From the NCBI GenBank assembly GCA_002695185.1, contig NZOF01000179.1, positions 1-22,473 of the forward strand: a DNA stretch of 22,473 nucleotides. Direction: 5' to 3'. Position 1 is the stretch's first letter. Every line of letters begins with the position of its first letter. The position numbers were made by a program, and so were the translations under genes. The notes beneath the pieces are model-generated. The model made no database searches and was not told the origin of the DNA. It saw only the letters and a program-made list of their open reading frames with translations. Below, piece by piece: positions 15,467 to 22,473 of the stretch. The DNA is from Erythrobacter sp. (GTDB lineage Bacteria > Pseudomonadota > Alphaproteobacteria > Sphingomonadales > Sphingomonadaceae).

Positions 15467-15498
15467 GGGCCGCCGGCATACCGTCAGCGGCCCTTTTT
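15467..15498 (+). terminator. Intrinsic terminator after the LuxR/DUF4019 gene
   Basis: The 7-bp arms GGGCCGC (15467-15473) and GCGGCCC (15487-15493) enclose a 13-nt loop and are followed by TTTTT (15494-15498). It ends the sspB-gmk group and overlaps the last codons of the convergent methyltransferase gene. Confidence 0.75.
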
Positions 15499-16188
15499 CG
15501 CGTGCCAGCCGCGGATCATGAAGGACTGGAAGAACGGTACCGGGCTGGCGAAGCCCGCCTGCTCCCACAAACCCTCGGTCTCTCGCGGAGACACTACGGA
15601 CAGCGTCTCGCGCATAGACGTAGGCAGGTTGGCAAGCGCTTCCGGGCTTGCCCCCATCAGGGAATGCACCTGCTTCCAGTCTTCGAGCATCGCGGCAAAA
15701 TGGAACGCATCGAGATCGGCGCTGATCTCCGCGCTGAGGAATGTCCCGCCCCCCCGCAATCGGTCGTGGACCGCGCTGTAAAAGGCGCCGCGCTGTTCCC
15801 GCTTCACGAAATGGGCGACCAGCAGGCTGACCACGGCATCGAAATCGCCAGCGTCCACGTCTTCGACATAGCCTTCGACCAATGTGCACCGGTCGAGCAG
15901 GCCTGCGTCAGCCAGACGCCGACGGCCCACTTCCAGCATTTCGCCCGAAGGATCGACACCGGTAAAGGTCCAGCCCGGAAAGTGGGAGGCGAGCGCGAGA
16001 ATATCGACGCCGGTTCCAACGCCCACGCAGAGGATGCGCGCGTCCTGCGGAAGGTCGTGCATCGTCAGCCGCATCAGGAAATGCAGGTTGTTCGAGATAT
16101 CGCTGAGGCCGCTGTTACGATCGTCATAGCGTTCCGCCATGTCGCGGGTGAAGAAATCCGTAGGTTTCATGGAAACTTGTTCTGTCAT
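15484..16188 (-). CDS. Class I SAM-dependent methyltransferase
   Basis: A 234-residue Rossmann-fold methyltransferase. Motif I is ILCVGVGTGVDILALA (glycine loop at 55-60). An acidic residue follows at the end of strand 2 in GVDPSGEML (Asp79). Motif IV-like FDAVVSLLVAHFV and the LRGGGTFLSAEI strand come after. Such stand-alone enzymes methylate small molecules or proteins; the substrate cannot be told from this. The start is ATG 16188 or an in-frame ATG at 16170; neither has a Shine-Dalgarno. A perfect dyad sits one base before 16188. The 3' end overlaps the terminator of the convergent gene. Confidence 0.88.
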   Translation of the reverse strand: MTEQVSMKPTDFFTRDMAERYDDRNSGLSDISNNLHFLMRLTMHDLPQDARILCVGVGTGVDILALASHFPGWTFTGVDPSGEMLEVGRRRLADAGLLDRCTLVEGYVEDVDAGDFDAVVSLLVAHFVKREQRGAFYSAVHDRLRGGGTFLSAEISADLDAFHFAAMLEDWKQVHSLMGASPEALANLPTSMRETLSVVSPRETEGLWEQAGFASPVPFFQSFMIRGWHAKKGR

Positions 16189-16203
16189 TGATACAACGTA
16201 TCA
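16189..16203. promoter_or_regulatory. Candidate operator at the methyltransferase start
   Basis: TGATAC (16189-16194) and GTATCA (16198-16203) form a perfect 6+6 inverted repeat around AAC. It ends one base from the start codon. A repressor of TetR or similar type could block transcription or initiation from here. No regulator gene is adjacent. Confidence 0.4.
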
Positions 16204-16244
16204 TCCACGATGGGCTATGTCTTCTACCAATAGTCTGGCGCCAT

Positions 16245-16273
16245 AAAAAAGGCCCCGCCTTGCAGCGGAGCCT
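16245..16273 (-). terminator. Intrinsic terminator after the SDR gene
   Basis: On the minus strand AGGCTCCGC (16273-16265) pairs with GCGGGGCCT (16258-16250) with one G-U pair around a 6-nt loop, then a run of T (16250-16245). It lies about 40 bases behind the SDR stop and closes the catabolic minus-strand group. Confidence 0.82.
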
Positions 16274-16314
16274 TCCTGTTTTCAGCTACCGCTTCGCGCG
16301 GACAGGCCGGACGG

Positions 16315-17121
16315 TCACTCTCCCGAAGGATCGACGAAGCTGGTCGACATATTGGCGTTCACCACGCCGCCATCGATCGCCAGCGTCGTGCCGACGACAT
16401 AATCGCCCGCGCGGCTGAGCAGATAGATCGCGCCGCCTGCCATATCCTCGGTATCGCCCACGCGCTGGCTGGGGATGCCCTTCTTCACGGCGTCCTCGTG
16501 ATCGCGCGCGGCACGGTTCATGGCGCTGGGGAAAGCCCCCGGGCCGATGCCGTTGACCACGATATTGTCGCGGATCAGTTCGGCCGCCATGCGGCGCGTC
16601 AAATGGATCAGTCCGGCCTTCGAGGCCTGATAGGGATAGGTCGGCCAGGGGTTGGTCTTCATCCCGTCGATGCTGGCGATCATCAGCACCTTGGCGGGGC
16701 GGTCCTTGGTGCCGGCCTTCTTTAATAGCGGGAACAGCTTCTGCGTCAGGAAGAACGGCGTCTTCACATTGAGGTCCATCGTGCGGTGCCAGCCCGCCTC
16801 GCTGAATTCCTCGAAGGGTTCGCCCCAGGCAGCCCCGGCATTGTTGACGAGGATGTCGAGCTTGTCCTCGCGCTTGGCGATTTCATCCGCCAGCTGCTGG
16901 ATGCCGTCCATCTGGCTGAGATCGCCGACCAGGCCGACGACCTTGTAGCCCAGTTCACTGGCGGTTTCATCCACCTGTTCCTGCTTGCGGGCGACGATGT
17001 AGACGCGTTCGGCACCTGCAGCGAGCAGGCCTTCCACGATCATGCGCCCGATCCCGCGGCTGCCACCGGTGACCAGCGCGACGCGGCCTTCGAGGCCGAA
17101 GAGGTCCTTGAGATTCATCAT
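16315..17121 (-). CDS. Short-chain dehydrogenase/reductase (SDR)
   Basis: A 268-residue classical SDR, an NAD(P)-dependent oxidoreductase of alcohols or ketones. Seen are the cofactor motif TGGSRGIG at 18-25, NNAG at 93-96, catalytic Ser150 (MIASIDG), and YQASK with Tyr164 and Lys168. GVVNANMS near the end belongs to the substrate side. The Arg in IVARKQ after strand 2 would favour NADP(H). It lies in the acyl-CoA dehydrogenase cluster, so it may oxidise a hydroxyl on the same substrate; the substrate is unknown. A palindromic repeat, not a terminator, separates it from the dehydrogenase upstream, so co-transcription is possible. ATG 17121 has AAGGAAG upstream. Confidence 0.92.
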   Translation of the reverse strand: MMNLKDLFGLEGRVALVTGGSRGIGRMIVEGLLAAGAERVYIVARKQEQVDETASELGYKVVGLVGDLSQMDGIQQLADEIAKREDKLDILVNNAGAAWGEPFEEFSEAGWHRTMDLNVKTPFFLTQKLFPLLKKAGTKDRPAKVLMIASIDGMKTNPWPTYPYQASKAGLIHLTRRMAAELIRDNIVVNGIGPGAFPSAMNRAARDHEDAVKKGIPSQRVGDTEDMAGGAIYLLSRAGDYVVGTTLAIDGGVVNANMSTSFVDPSGE

Positions 17122-17139
17122 TTCTCTGCTTCCTTCATG

Positions 17140-17242
17140 TCGTCATTGCGAGCCTGGCGAAGCAATCCAAGTGCGGGCGTCGCGGTAATCTTGACGCCAG
17201 AAGATGGATTGCCGCGTCGCCTGTGGCTCCTCGCAATGACGA
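17140..17242. repeat. Dispersed palindromic repeat, copy B (between SDR and acyl-CoA dehydrogenase)
   Basis: Perfect 13-bp terminal inverted repeats TCGTCATTGCGAG (17140-17152) and CTCGCAATGACGA (17230-17242) bound 103 bases. Inner segments GGCGAAGCAATCC (17156-17168) and GGATTGCCGCGTCGCC (17206-17221) pair with gaps. It shares the end word TCATTGCGAG and the inner word GCGAAGC/CAATCC with copy A at 10470-10544, while the centres differ in length and sequence. It fits a REP- or MITE-like element. Confidence 0.82.
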
Positions 17243-17252
17243 GATGCTTCAA

Positions 17253-18392
17253 TCAATAGCCGCTGAGGTCGGCCACCCGGCCCGCGTGGTAATACTGGTC
17301 GCCGAGGAATTCCTGCAGCGCCCGATCGCGTTTCATGTAGAGGCCGATGTCGTATTCGTCGGTCATCCCGATGCCGCCATGCATCTGCACGCCTTCCTTC
17401 ACCGCAAGGCCGGCCGCCTTGGCCACCTTGGCCTTGGCAACCGAGACCATCAGATCGGCCTTGTCGCTCCCGCCATCGAGCAGCTGCGCCGCCTTGATGG
17501 TGACCGCGCGGGCGATCTCGACTTCGGAATAGAGATGCGCAGCACGGTGCTGCAGCGCCTGGAATTCGCCGATCAGCTTGCCGAACTGCTTGCGCTGCTT
17601 GAGGTAATCGACGGTCATGTCCATCGCGCCCTGCGCCACGCCCACGCCTTCGGCTGCCGCACCGACGCGGCCTGCCTTCAGCATGGCGTTCAGCACTTCG
17701 CGGCCACCATCGACTTCGCCGATCACGGCATCGCCGTCCAGCTCCACCCCATCGAAGGTGATGTGGCTGGCCATCGAACTGTCGACCAGCCGCACGCTGT
17801 CATGGCTCATGCCGCTGGCGTCCTGCGGCACGGCGAACAGGGTGATGCCGTCCTCGTCGCTGTCGCTGCCCGAAGTGCGCGCGGCGACGACGATCATCTC
17901 GGACGATGCGCCATAGACCACGAAATCCTTCTTGCCCGACAGCTTGAAGCCATTGCCCGATCTTTCCGCCTTGCAGGCAATCGTTTCGGGGCGGTGCTTG
18001 GGCCCTTCGTCGATGGCGACGGCATAGACCTTCTCGCCTTCGATCAGACCCGGCAGCCAGCGGCCGCGCGTGTCATCGCTGCCATGCTTCAGCGCCGTGG
18101 CGGCGAGTACGGAGGAGGACAGGAAGGGCGAAGGCGTCAGGTTGCGGCCGATATTCTCGAGCACGATGCCCGCTTCGACATGGCCCATGCCAAGCCCGCC
18201 GTCATCCTCATCCACCAGCATGCCGGTGAAGCCCATTTCCGCAAACTGCTTCCACAGGCCGTGGCCGAAGCCATCCTTGCAATTGCGGTCGCGCCAGTGG
18301 CGCAGCTGTTTCGCAATCGCGCCTTCTTCGGCCATGAACTGCTGTGCGGTTTCGGCCAGCATCGTCTGGTCGTCGTCGTAATAAAGGGGCAT
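17253..18392 (-). CDS. Acyl-CoA dehydrogenase family protein, apparent non-catalytic partner
   Basis: A 379-residue flavoprotein of the acyl-CoA dehydrogenase family. The N-terminal helical domain (FTGMLVDEDDGGLGMGHVEA), the middle beta domain (GLIEGEKVYAVAIDEG) and the C-terminal helical domain (LKQRKQFGKLIGEFQALQH; VQMHGGIGMTDEYDIGLYMKRD) are complete. Where active members carry the glutamate in a YEG or IEG motif near the C-terminus, this one reads QEFLGDQYY, so the base seems replaced by Leu363. The neighbouring gene 4 bases upstream keeps its glutamate. By analogy with alpha2beta2 dehydrogenases of steroid side-chain degradation (FadE28/29 type), the two may form one enzyme. Alternatively Glu361 serves, which would need a shifted alignment. 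Confidence 0.88.
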   Translation of the reverse strand: MPLYYDDDQTMLAETAQQFMAEEGAIAKQLRHWRDRNCKDGFGHGLWKQFAEMGFTGMLVDEDDGGLGMGHVEAGIVLENIGRNLTPSPFLSSSVLAATALKHGSDDTRGRWLPGLIEGEKVYAVAIDEGPKHRPETIACKAERSGNGFKLSGKKDFVVYGASSEMIVVAARTSGSDSDEDGITLFAVPQDASGMSHDSVRLVDSSMASHITFDGVELDGDAVIGEVDGGREVLNAMLKAGRVGAAAEGVGVAQGAMDMTVDYLKQRKQFGKLIGEFQALQHRAAHLYSEVEIARAVTIKAAQLLDGGSDKADLMVSVAKAKVAKAAGLAVKEGVQMHGGIGMTDEYDIGLYMKRDRALQEFLGDQYYHAGRVADLSGY

Positions 18393-18395
18393 CGA

Positions 18396-19574
18396 TCAGG
18401 CTCCCGGAAGGTCGAGGATACGTTTCGAGATGACGTTGAGCATGACTTCGCTCGTGCCGCCCTCGATCGAATTGGCCTTGGTGCGCAGCCAGCTGCGGGC
18501 GGTCTTGCCGCCGTTGCTTTCCTCGCTTTCCCATTCCAGCGCCATGGTGCCGCCTGCCGCCATCAGAAGTTCGTGGCGGCGCTTGTTCAGCTCGGTCCCG
18601 GCATATTTGAGCATATTGGGCTGGGCGGGATGGCCCTTCTTCGCCTTCAGCTCGTCCATGAACTTCTCGCTCATGGCGGTGAAGGACAGCGCATCGACGT
18701 CGAACATCGCCATTTCCGCGCGCAGCACGGGGTCCAGCGTGCCCTGACGCGCGGTTACCGCGCCGAGCGAGGAGGCCCGGTCGCCGCCGCCGGTGCCCGA
18801 AATCATCTCGCGCTCATGGCCGAGCAGATATTTCGCCACGTCCCAGCCGCGATTGATCTCGCCGACATAGGCCGGGCAGTCTTCGCCATAGGATTTGGGC
18901 ACCTTCACATCGTCCATGAAGGTTTCGCAGAACGGGCTGTTGCCGGAAATCAGCTTGATCGGCTTGGTCGAGACGCCTTCGCCCGCCATGTCGAACAGCA
19001 TGAAGGTAATGCCCTGGTACTTGTTCTCCTTGTCCGTGCGGACGAGGCAGAAGATCCAGTCGGCTTCATCGGCATAGGAGGTCCAGATCTTCTGGCCGTT
19101 GACGATCCAGTGATCGCCCTTGTCTTCGCCATAGGTCTGCATCGACACGAGGTCCGATCCCGAACCCGGTTCGGAATAACCCTGGCACCAGCGGATCTTG
19201 CCGTCGGCGATTTCATTGAGGAAGCGCTTCTTCTGGCCTTCGGTGCCGAAGTGCAGCAGCGCCGGGCCGAGCATCCAGATGCCGAAGCTGGAAAGCGGGG
19301 GGCGCGCATTGATACGAGCCATTTCCTGGCGCAGGATCTTGCCTTCCGCCGGGCTGAGGCCGCCGCCGCCATATTCCTTGGGCCATTCGGGCACGGTATA
19401 GCCCTTCTCGCGGCAGGCTTCGAACCACGCCTTCTGCGCATCGTTCTTGAAGCTGGCATTGCGGCCGCCCCAGTAGACATCGCCTTCGTCGCGGACGGGT
19501 TTGCGCATTTCCGGGGGGCAATTCGCTTCGAGCCATTCGCGCGTTTCAGCGCGGAAGCTTTCCAGATCGGACAT
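18396..19574 (-). CDS. Acyl-CoA dehydrogenase, catalytic subunit
   Basis: A 392-residue acyl-CoA dehydrogenase that would introduce an alpha,beta double bond into an acyl-CoA and pass electrons to ETF. Hallmarks are WPKEYGGGGLSPAEGKIL, the FAD/substrate loop CQGYSEPGSGSDLVSMQT, WIVNGQKIWTSYADEADWIF, and the C-terminal SIEGGTSEVML with the probable catalytic Glu371. GGERASS-like residues typical of other family branches are replaced by TGGGDRASSLG. It starts the minus-strand group; AGAGGAG precedes the ATG by about 6 bases. The gap to the next gene is only 3 bases, so the two dehydrogenases should be made in equal amounts. Confidence 0.93.
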   Translation of the reverse strand: MSDLESFRAETREWLEANCPPEMRKPVRDEGDVYWGGRNASFKNDAQKAWFEACREKGYTVPEWPKEYGGGGLSPAEGKILRQEMARINARPPLSSFGIWMLGPALLHFGTEGQKKRFLNEIADGKIRWCQGYSEPGSGSDLVSMQTYGEDKGDHWIVNGQKIWTSYADEADWIFCLVRTDKENKYQGITFMLFDMAGEGVSTKPIKLISGNSPFCETFMDDVKVPKSYGEDCPAYVGEINRGWDVAKYLLGHEREMISGTGGGDRASSLGAVTARQGTLDPVLRAEMAMFDVDALSFTAMSEKFMDELKAKKGHPAQPNMLKYAGTELNKRRHELLMAAGGTMALEWESEESNGGKTARSWLRTKANSIEGGTSEVMLNVISKRILDLPGA

Positions 19575-19602
19575 GACCGACTCCTCTCTCCATTATTCTC
19601 AC

Positions 19603-19618
19603 TTGACGTTTACGTTAG
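19603..19618. promoter_or_regulatory. Candidate operator in the dehydrogenase/MFS divergent gap
   Basis: The 164-base gap 19575-19738 holds TTGACGTTTACGTTAG at 19603-19618, an imperfect dyad of two ACGT cores. From memory it resembles sites reported for LiuR-type MerR regulators of branched-chain and fatty acid catabolism, but only one half is well kept. It lies about 30 bases upstream of the dehydrogenase ATG. Nothing else was recognised in the gap, and no regulator gene is adjacent. Confidence 0.35.
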
Positions 19619-19738
19619 GGTGATTCGCAAGGCATCCGCAAGGGCTATGACGGCGAAGCGCCATGCCGTAGCGTCAGTCCGAAGCCGTGGAGAGGTTGCG
19701 CTTGATGCGGCGGCAAATCGGGGCCAAGGGCGCAAGCC

Positions 19739-21229
19739 ATGGCGTTCGTTAAAGGGCCTCTTCCCCAGCGGCTGAAGATCATCCACGGCTTCGGTGCGGT
19801 GGCCTTCGGTGTGAAAGACCTGGGCTTCAGCTTCTTCCTGCTGATCTTCTACAACCAGGTGCTGGGCATGGATGCGCGGCTGGTCAGCTTTGCCCTGCTG
19901 ATCGCGCTGTTCGTCGATGCGCTGATCGATCCGATCATCGGCAACCTTTCGGACCGCACCTACACCAAATGGGGCCGGCGCCTGCCCTGGCTCTATATCG
20001 CGCCGGTGCCACTGGCGCTGCTGTGGGCCCTGCTGTGGCACCCGCCGGGCGGAGAAGCGCCGAGCTTTGCCGGTCTGGTGGCGATCGCCGTCGGGGTGCG
20101 CGTGCTGCTATCTGCGTGCGAGGTGCCGTCGATCAGCCTCGTGCCCGAAATCACGCAGGACTATGACGAGCGCACCACGCTGTTCCGCTATCGCTTCCTG
20201 TTCGGCTGGGTTGGCGGGATCGTGATGATGGTGCTGGCCTACACAGTATTCATGTCCGGCCCCGACGGCCTGCTGACACGCGACGGCTATCTCGGCTTCG
20301 GCATATTCGGCGCGGTGCTGATGATGCTGTCGGTCGCGGGATCGGCGCTGGGCCAGCACCGGCTGGTTGCACGGTGGCCCGACCGGCGCCCGCCGCCGTT
20401 CTCGGTGCGGACTACCTTTGACGAAATCTTCGATGCCTTTTCGGAAAAGAGCTTCCTGATCTTCGGCGCAGGCGCGCTGGCGGCATATGTCAATCAGGGC
20501 ATGACCTTTTCGATCGCCAATTACCTCAACGTCTTCGTCTGGCAGCTGGACCGGCCGCTGTTCGCAGGCGCGCCCGACTGGTTCACCGGCCTGCTTGGCT
20601 ATGCTGCCAGCCTGTTCCTGTCGGTCGTGCTCATGTTCCTGATCGTGGGGCACATGCACCGTGCCTTCGGCAAGGCCAAAAGCGCGGTCATCGGGGCCTT
20701 TGGCAGCGTGACCCTGGGCCTTGCGCCCTATGCGCTGTTCCTGGCCGGGATCTGGCCCGAAGCGGGCACCACGGCCTCCACGCTGACGTTCCTCGCCATG
20801 CTGCTGTTCGCCAATATGTTCGGCGTGGTGATGATGATCTCGGCCACATCGATGATCGCGGAAATCGTGGAGGCGTTCGAGGAACGCGCCAACCGCCGGG
20901 CGGAAGCCGCCTTCTATTCGGGAAACTGGCTGATCCAGAAATGCGCCACCGGCGTGGGCATCTTCCTGACCGGCCAGATCGTATCGATTTCGCAGCTGCC
21001 CGGCGGTGCCCGCGCAGCCGATGTCGACCCCGCAATTCTGGCCGACATGATCGTCTATTACGGAGTCGCAACCGTGATGCTCGCACTGGTCGCGGCATAC
21101 TGGCTGGGGCGCTTCCCGATCAGCCGCGAAGAGCATGAGGCGCGGCTGGTGACGCTGGAGAAACGCCGCCGCGATGCACTTGACGCTGCGGCACGGGGGG
21201 ATGTCGACGCCGGCACGCTTGTTCCTTGA
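19739..21229 (+). CDS. MFS transporter of the glycoside-pentoside-hexuronide (GPH) type
   Basis: A 496-residue inner-membrane protein with about twelve hydrophobic helices, belonging to the MelB-like GPH branch of MFS. Family features are the early GFGAVAFGVKDLGFSFFLLIFYNQVLG, the motif DALIDPIIGNLSDRTYTKWGRR between helices 2 and 3 (with the conserved Asp and RTxTKxGRR), and VPSISLVPEITQDYDERTTL after helix 4. Such proteins import glycosides, or other compounds, with sodium or protons. Here the neighbours are acyl-CoA dehydrogenases, so the cargo may be a steroid- or terpenoid-like acid instead of a sugar; that is inference. It is transcribed divergently from the dehydrogenase pair, and the third dehydrogenase follows 75 bases downstream. 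Confidence 0.88.
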   Translation: MAFVKGPLPQRLKIIHGFGAVAFGVKDLGFSFFLLIFYNQVLGMDARLVSFALLIALFVDALIDPIIGNLSDRTYTKWGRRLPWLYIAPVPLALLWALLWHPPGGEAPSFAGLVAIAVGVRVLLSACEVPSISLVPEITQDYDERTTLFRYRFLFGWVGGIVMMVLAYTVFMSGPDGLLTRDGYLGFGIFGAVLMMLSVAGSALGQHRLVARWPDRRPPPFSVRTTFDEIFDAFSEKSFLIFGAGALAAYVNQGMTFSIANYLNVFVWQLDRPLFAGAPDWFTGLLGYAASLFLSVVLMFLIVGHMHRAFGKAKSAVIGAFGSVTLGLAPYALFLAGIWPEAGTTASTLTFLAMLLFANMFGVVMMISATSMIAEIVEAFEERANRRAEAAFYSGNWLIQKCATGVGIFLTGQIVSISQLPGGARAADVDPAILADMIVYYGVATVMLALVAAYWLGRFPISREEHEARLVTLEKRRRDALDAAARGDVDAGTLVP

Positions 21230-21304
21230 AGAAAGCGCTTGGCGCAGGGTCGTTTCCTATGCCAGTTTCCCGGCCAAACGGAAAAAAGAGAGAGGATTAC
21301 CACG

Positions 21305-22473
21305 ATGGATTTCGAACCGACCGAACGGCAAACCTACTGGCGCGACCGGGTCAAGAACTTCATCGAGGATCATGTCCGCCCGGCGGTCCCCACCTACCGC
21401 GAACAGGATGCGGAAGGCGAACGCTGGAAGGTGATCCAGGTGGTCGAGGATCTGAAGGCCAAGGCCAAGGATCAGGGCATCTGGAACCTGTTCATGCCGC
21501 CGCGCAACGACAGCCATCATCATGTCGATGAGACGTTCGAATTCGAAGGCCCGGGCCTCACCAATCTCGAATATGCGCTGTGCGCCGAGGAAATGGGCCG
21601 CATCGGTTTTGCATCCGAAGTCTTCAACTGTTCCGCGCCCGACACCGGCAATATGGAAGTCTTCCATCGCTATGGCACGCGCGAACAGAAGGACGAATGG
21701 CTCGAACCGCTGATGAACGGCAAGGTCCGGTCGGCCTTTCTGATGACCGAACCCTTCACCGCCAGTTCGGATGCGACCAATATCGAAACCCGCATCGAAC
21801 GCGATGGCGATGAATATGTGATCAACGGCCGCAAATGGTGGTCTTCTGGCGTGGGCGATCCGCGCTGCAAGGTTGCTATCGTGATGGGCAAGACCGATTT
21901 CGAAGCGCAGCGCCACGCGCAGCAATCGATGATCCTGATGCCGATGGATGCGCCGGGCGTGACCATCCTGCGCCACCTGCCGGTGTTCGGCTATGACGAT
22001 GCGCCGCACGGCCATATGGAAGTGGAACTGAAGGACGTCCGCGTGCCGGTCACAAACATGCTGCTGGGCGAAGGCCGCGGCTTCGAAATCGCGCAGGGCC
22101 GCCTCGGCCCGGGCCGTATCCACCACTGCATGCGCACCATCGGCGTGGCGGAAGAAGCGCTGGCCAAGATGTGCCGCCGCCTCCAGGAACGCGAGGCTTT
22201 CGGCAAGCCGATCTACAAGCATTCGGTCTGGGAAGAACGCGTGGCCCGCGCCCGCATCGATATCGACATGACCCGCCTGCTCTGCCTGAAAGCCGCCGAC
22301 ATGATGGACAAGGTCGGCAACAAGAGCGCGAAGCAGGAAATCGCCATGATCAAGGTGCAGGCGCCTAACATGGCGCTGAAGATCATCGACGATGCCATCC
22401 AGGCGCATGGCGGTGGCGGTGTGTCCGACGATTACGGTCTTGCCAATGCCTATGCCCACCAGCGCACGCTGCG
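21305..22473 (+). CDS. Acyl-CoA dehydrogenase, ACAD10/11-like, 3' end beyond window
   Basis: The first 389 residues of an acyl-CoA dehydrogenase; the open frame continues past the end. The sequence has the extended N-terminus ([23 protein letters not shown]), [59 protein letters not shown] and [24 protein letters not shown]. These are the features of the larger ACAD10/11-type branch, which is close to isovaleryl- and long-chain enzymes. The catalytic residue would be Asp or Glu in the helix preceding RIHH or further on and cannot be settled from the cut sequence. AGAGAGGA lies 9 bases before the ATG. Confidence 0.93.
   Translation, partial: MDFEPTERQTYWRDRVKNFIEDHVRPAVPTYREQDAEGERWKVIQVVEDLKAKAKDQGIWNLFMPPRNDSHHHVDETFEFEGPGLTNLEYALCAEEMGRIGFASEVFNCSAPDTGNMEVFHRYGTREQKDEWLEPLMNGKVRSAFLMTEPFTASSDATNIETRIERDGDEYVINGRKWWSSGVGDPRCKVAIVMGKTDFEAQRHAQQSMILMPMDAPGVTILRHLPVFGYDDAPHGHMEVELKDVRVPVTNMLLGEGRGFEIAQGRLGPGRIHHCMRTIGVAEEALAKMCRRLQEREAFGKPIYKHSVWEERVARARIDIDMTRLLCLKAADMMDKVGNKSAKQEIAMIKVQAPNMALKIIDDAIQAHGGGGVSDDYGLANAYAHQRTL

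Noticed and set aside
17223..19775. Long plus-strand open frame of 850 codons opposite the two acyl-CoA dehydrogenases
   Set aside because: It is exactly antisense to two well-recognised genes with full motifs. Its His/Asp/Leu/Ala-rich translation is the usual by-product of high-GC codon use on the other strand.
20108..21136. Minus-strand open frame of 342 codons opposite the MFS gene
   Set aside because: The sense strand gives a typical membrane transporter with conserved motifs, and the antisense product is polar and featureless.
21266..21284. Short hairpin TTTCC/GGAAA between the MFS gene and the third dehydrogenase
   Set aside because: It has only 5 pairs and is followed by A/G residues and not T, so it cannot be called a terminator.

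Overview
The window looks like the chromosome of a GC-rich alphaproteobacterium, most likely Sphingomonadales and plausibly Erythrobacteraceae. The case rests on general resemblance: codon use, the hisB-hisH-hisA-hisF-hisE order next to ybgC-tolQRAB-pal, an alpha-type SspB beside gmk, a LuxR-HTH/DUF4019 membrane protein, and a cluster of acyl-CoA dehydrogenases. No rRNA, tRNA, CRISPR array, phage or insertion sequence was seen.

Layout. (1) 1-981, plus strand: the 3' end of infC, a strong intrinsic terminator, and a small lipoprotein that starts directly behind it. (2) 982-3408, plus strand: a structured leader whose hairpin loop is a perfect 7-nt complement of the Shine-Dalgarno sequence. It precedes a Cys/Met-metabolism PLP enzyme and an ATP-grasp ligase, which appear translationally coupled through a CTG start codon overlapping the upstream TGA. 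(3) 3374-4272, minus strand: a PilZ c-di-GMP receptor-type protein and a C-terminal J-domain protein with a Cys-rich N-terminus. (4) 4417-8904, minus strand: a complete Tol-Pal operon, ybgC-tolQ-tolR-tolA-tolB-pal, closed by a clear terminator. (5) 8963-12842, minus strand: a histidine biosynthesis operon, hisB-yciI-hisH-hisA-hisF-hisE-hinT, with a dispersed palindromic repeat between hisA and hisF. (6) 12957-15498, plus strand: sspB, a conserved-looking unknown, gmk, and a one-component LuxR-type membrane regulator with a DUF4019-like extracytoplasmic domain, then a terminator. (7) 15484-16188, minus strand: a SAM-dependent methyltransferase with a perfect dyad at its start codon. (8) 16244-22473: a catabolic cluster with an SDR and two adjacent acyl-CoA dehydrogenases on the minus strand, then divergently a GPH-type MFS symporter and a third acyl-CoA dehydrogenase that runs off the window.

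How the genes work together. The Tol-Pal genes make the energised trans-envelope complex that constricts the outer membrane at division. HisB, HisH/HisF, HisA and HisE cover middle steps of histidine synthesis; hisG, hisD, hisC and hisI are not here. SspB delivers ssrA-tagged proteins to ClpXP, and Gmk makes GDP. The right-hand cluster probably degrades an unidentified acyl-CoA substrate. One of its adjacent dehydrogenases seems to lack the catalytic glutamate, which suggests a heteromeric enzyme of the kind known from steroid side-chain degradation.

The best candidate for something undescribed is the PLP enzyme/ATP-grasp pair at 1037-3408 with its pseudoknot-like leader. Second are the membrane-bound LuxR/DUF4019 regulator and the split acyl-CoA dehydrogenase pair.
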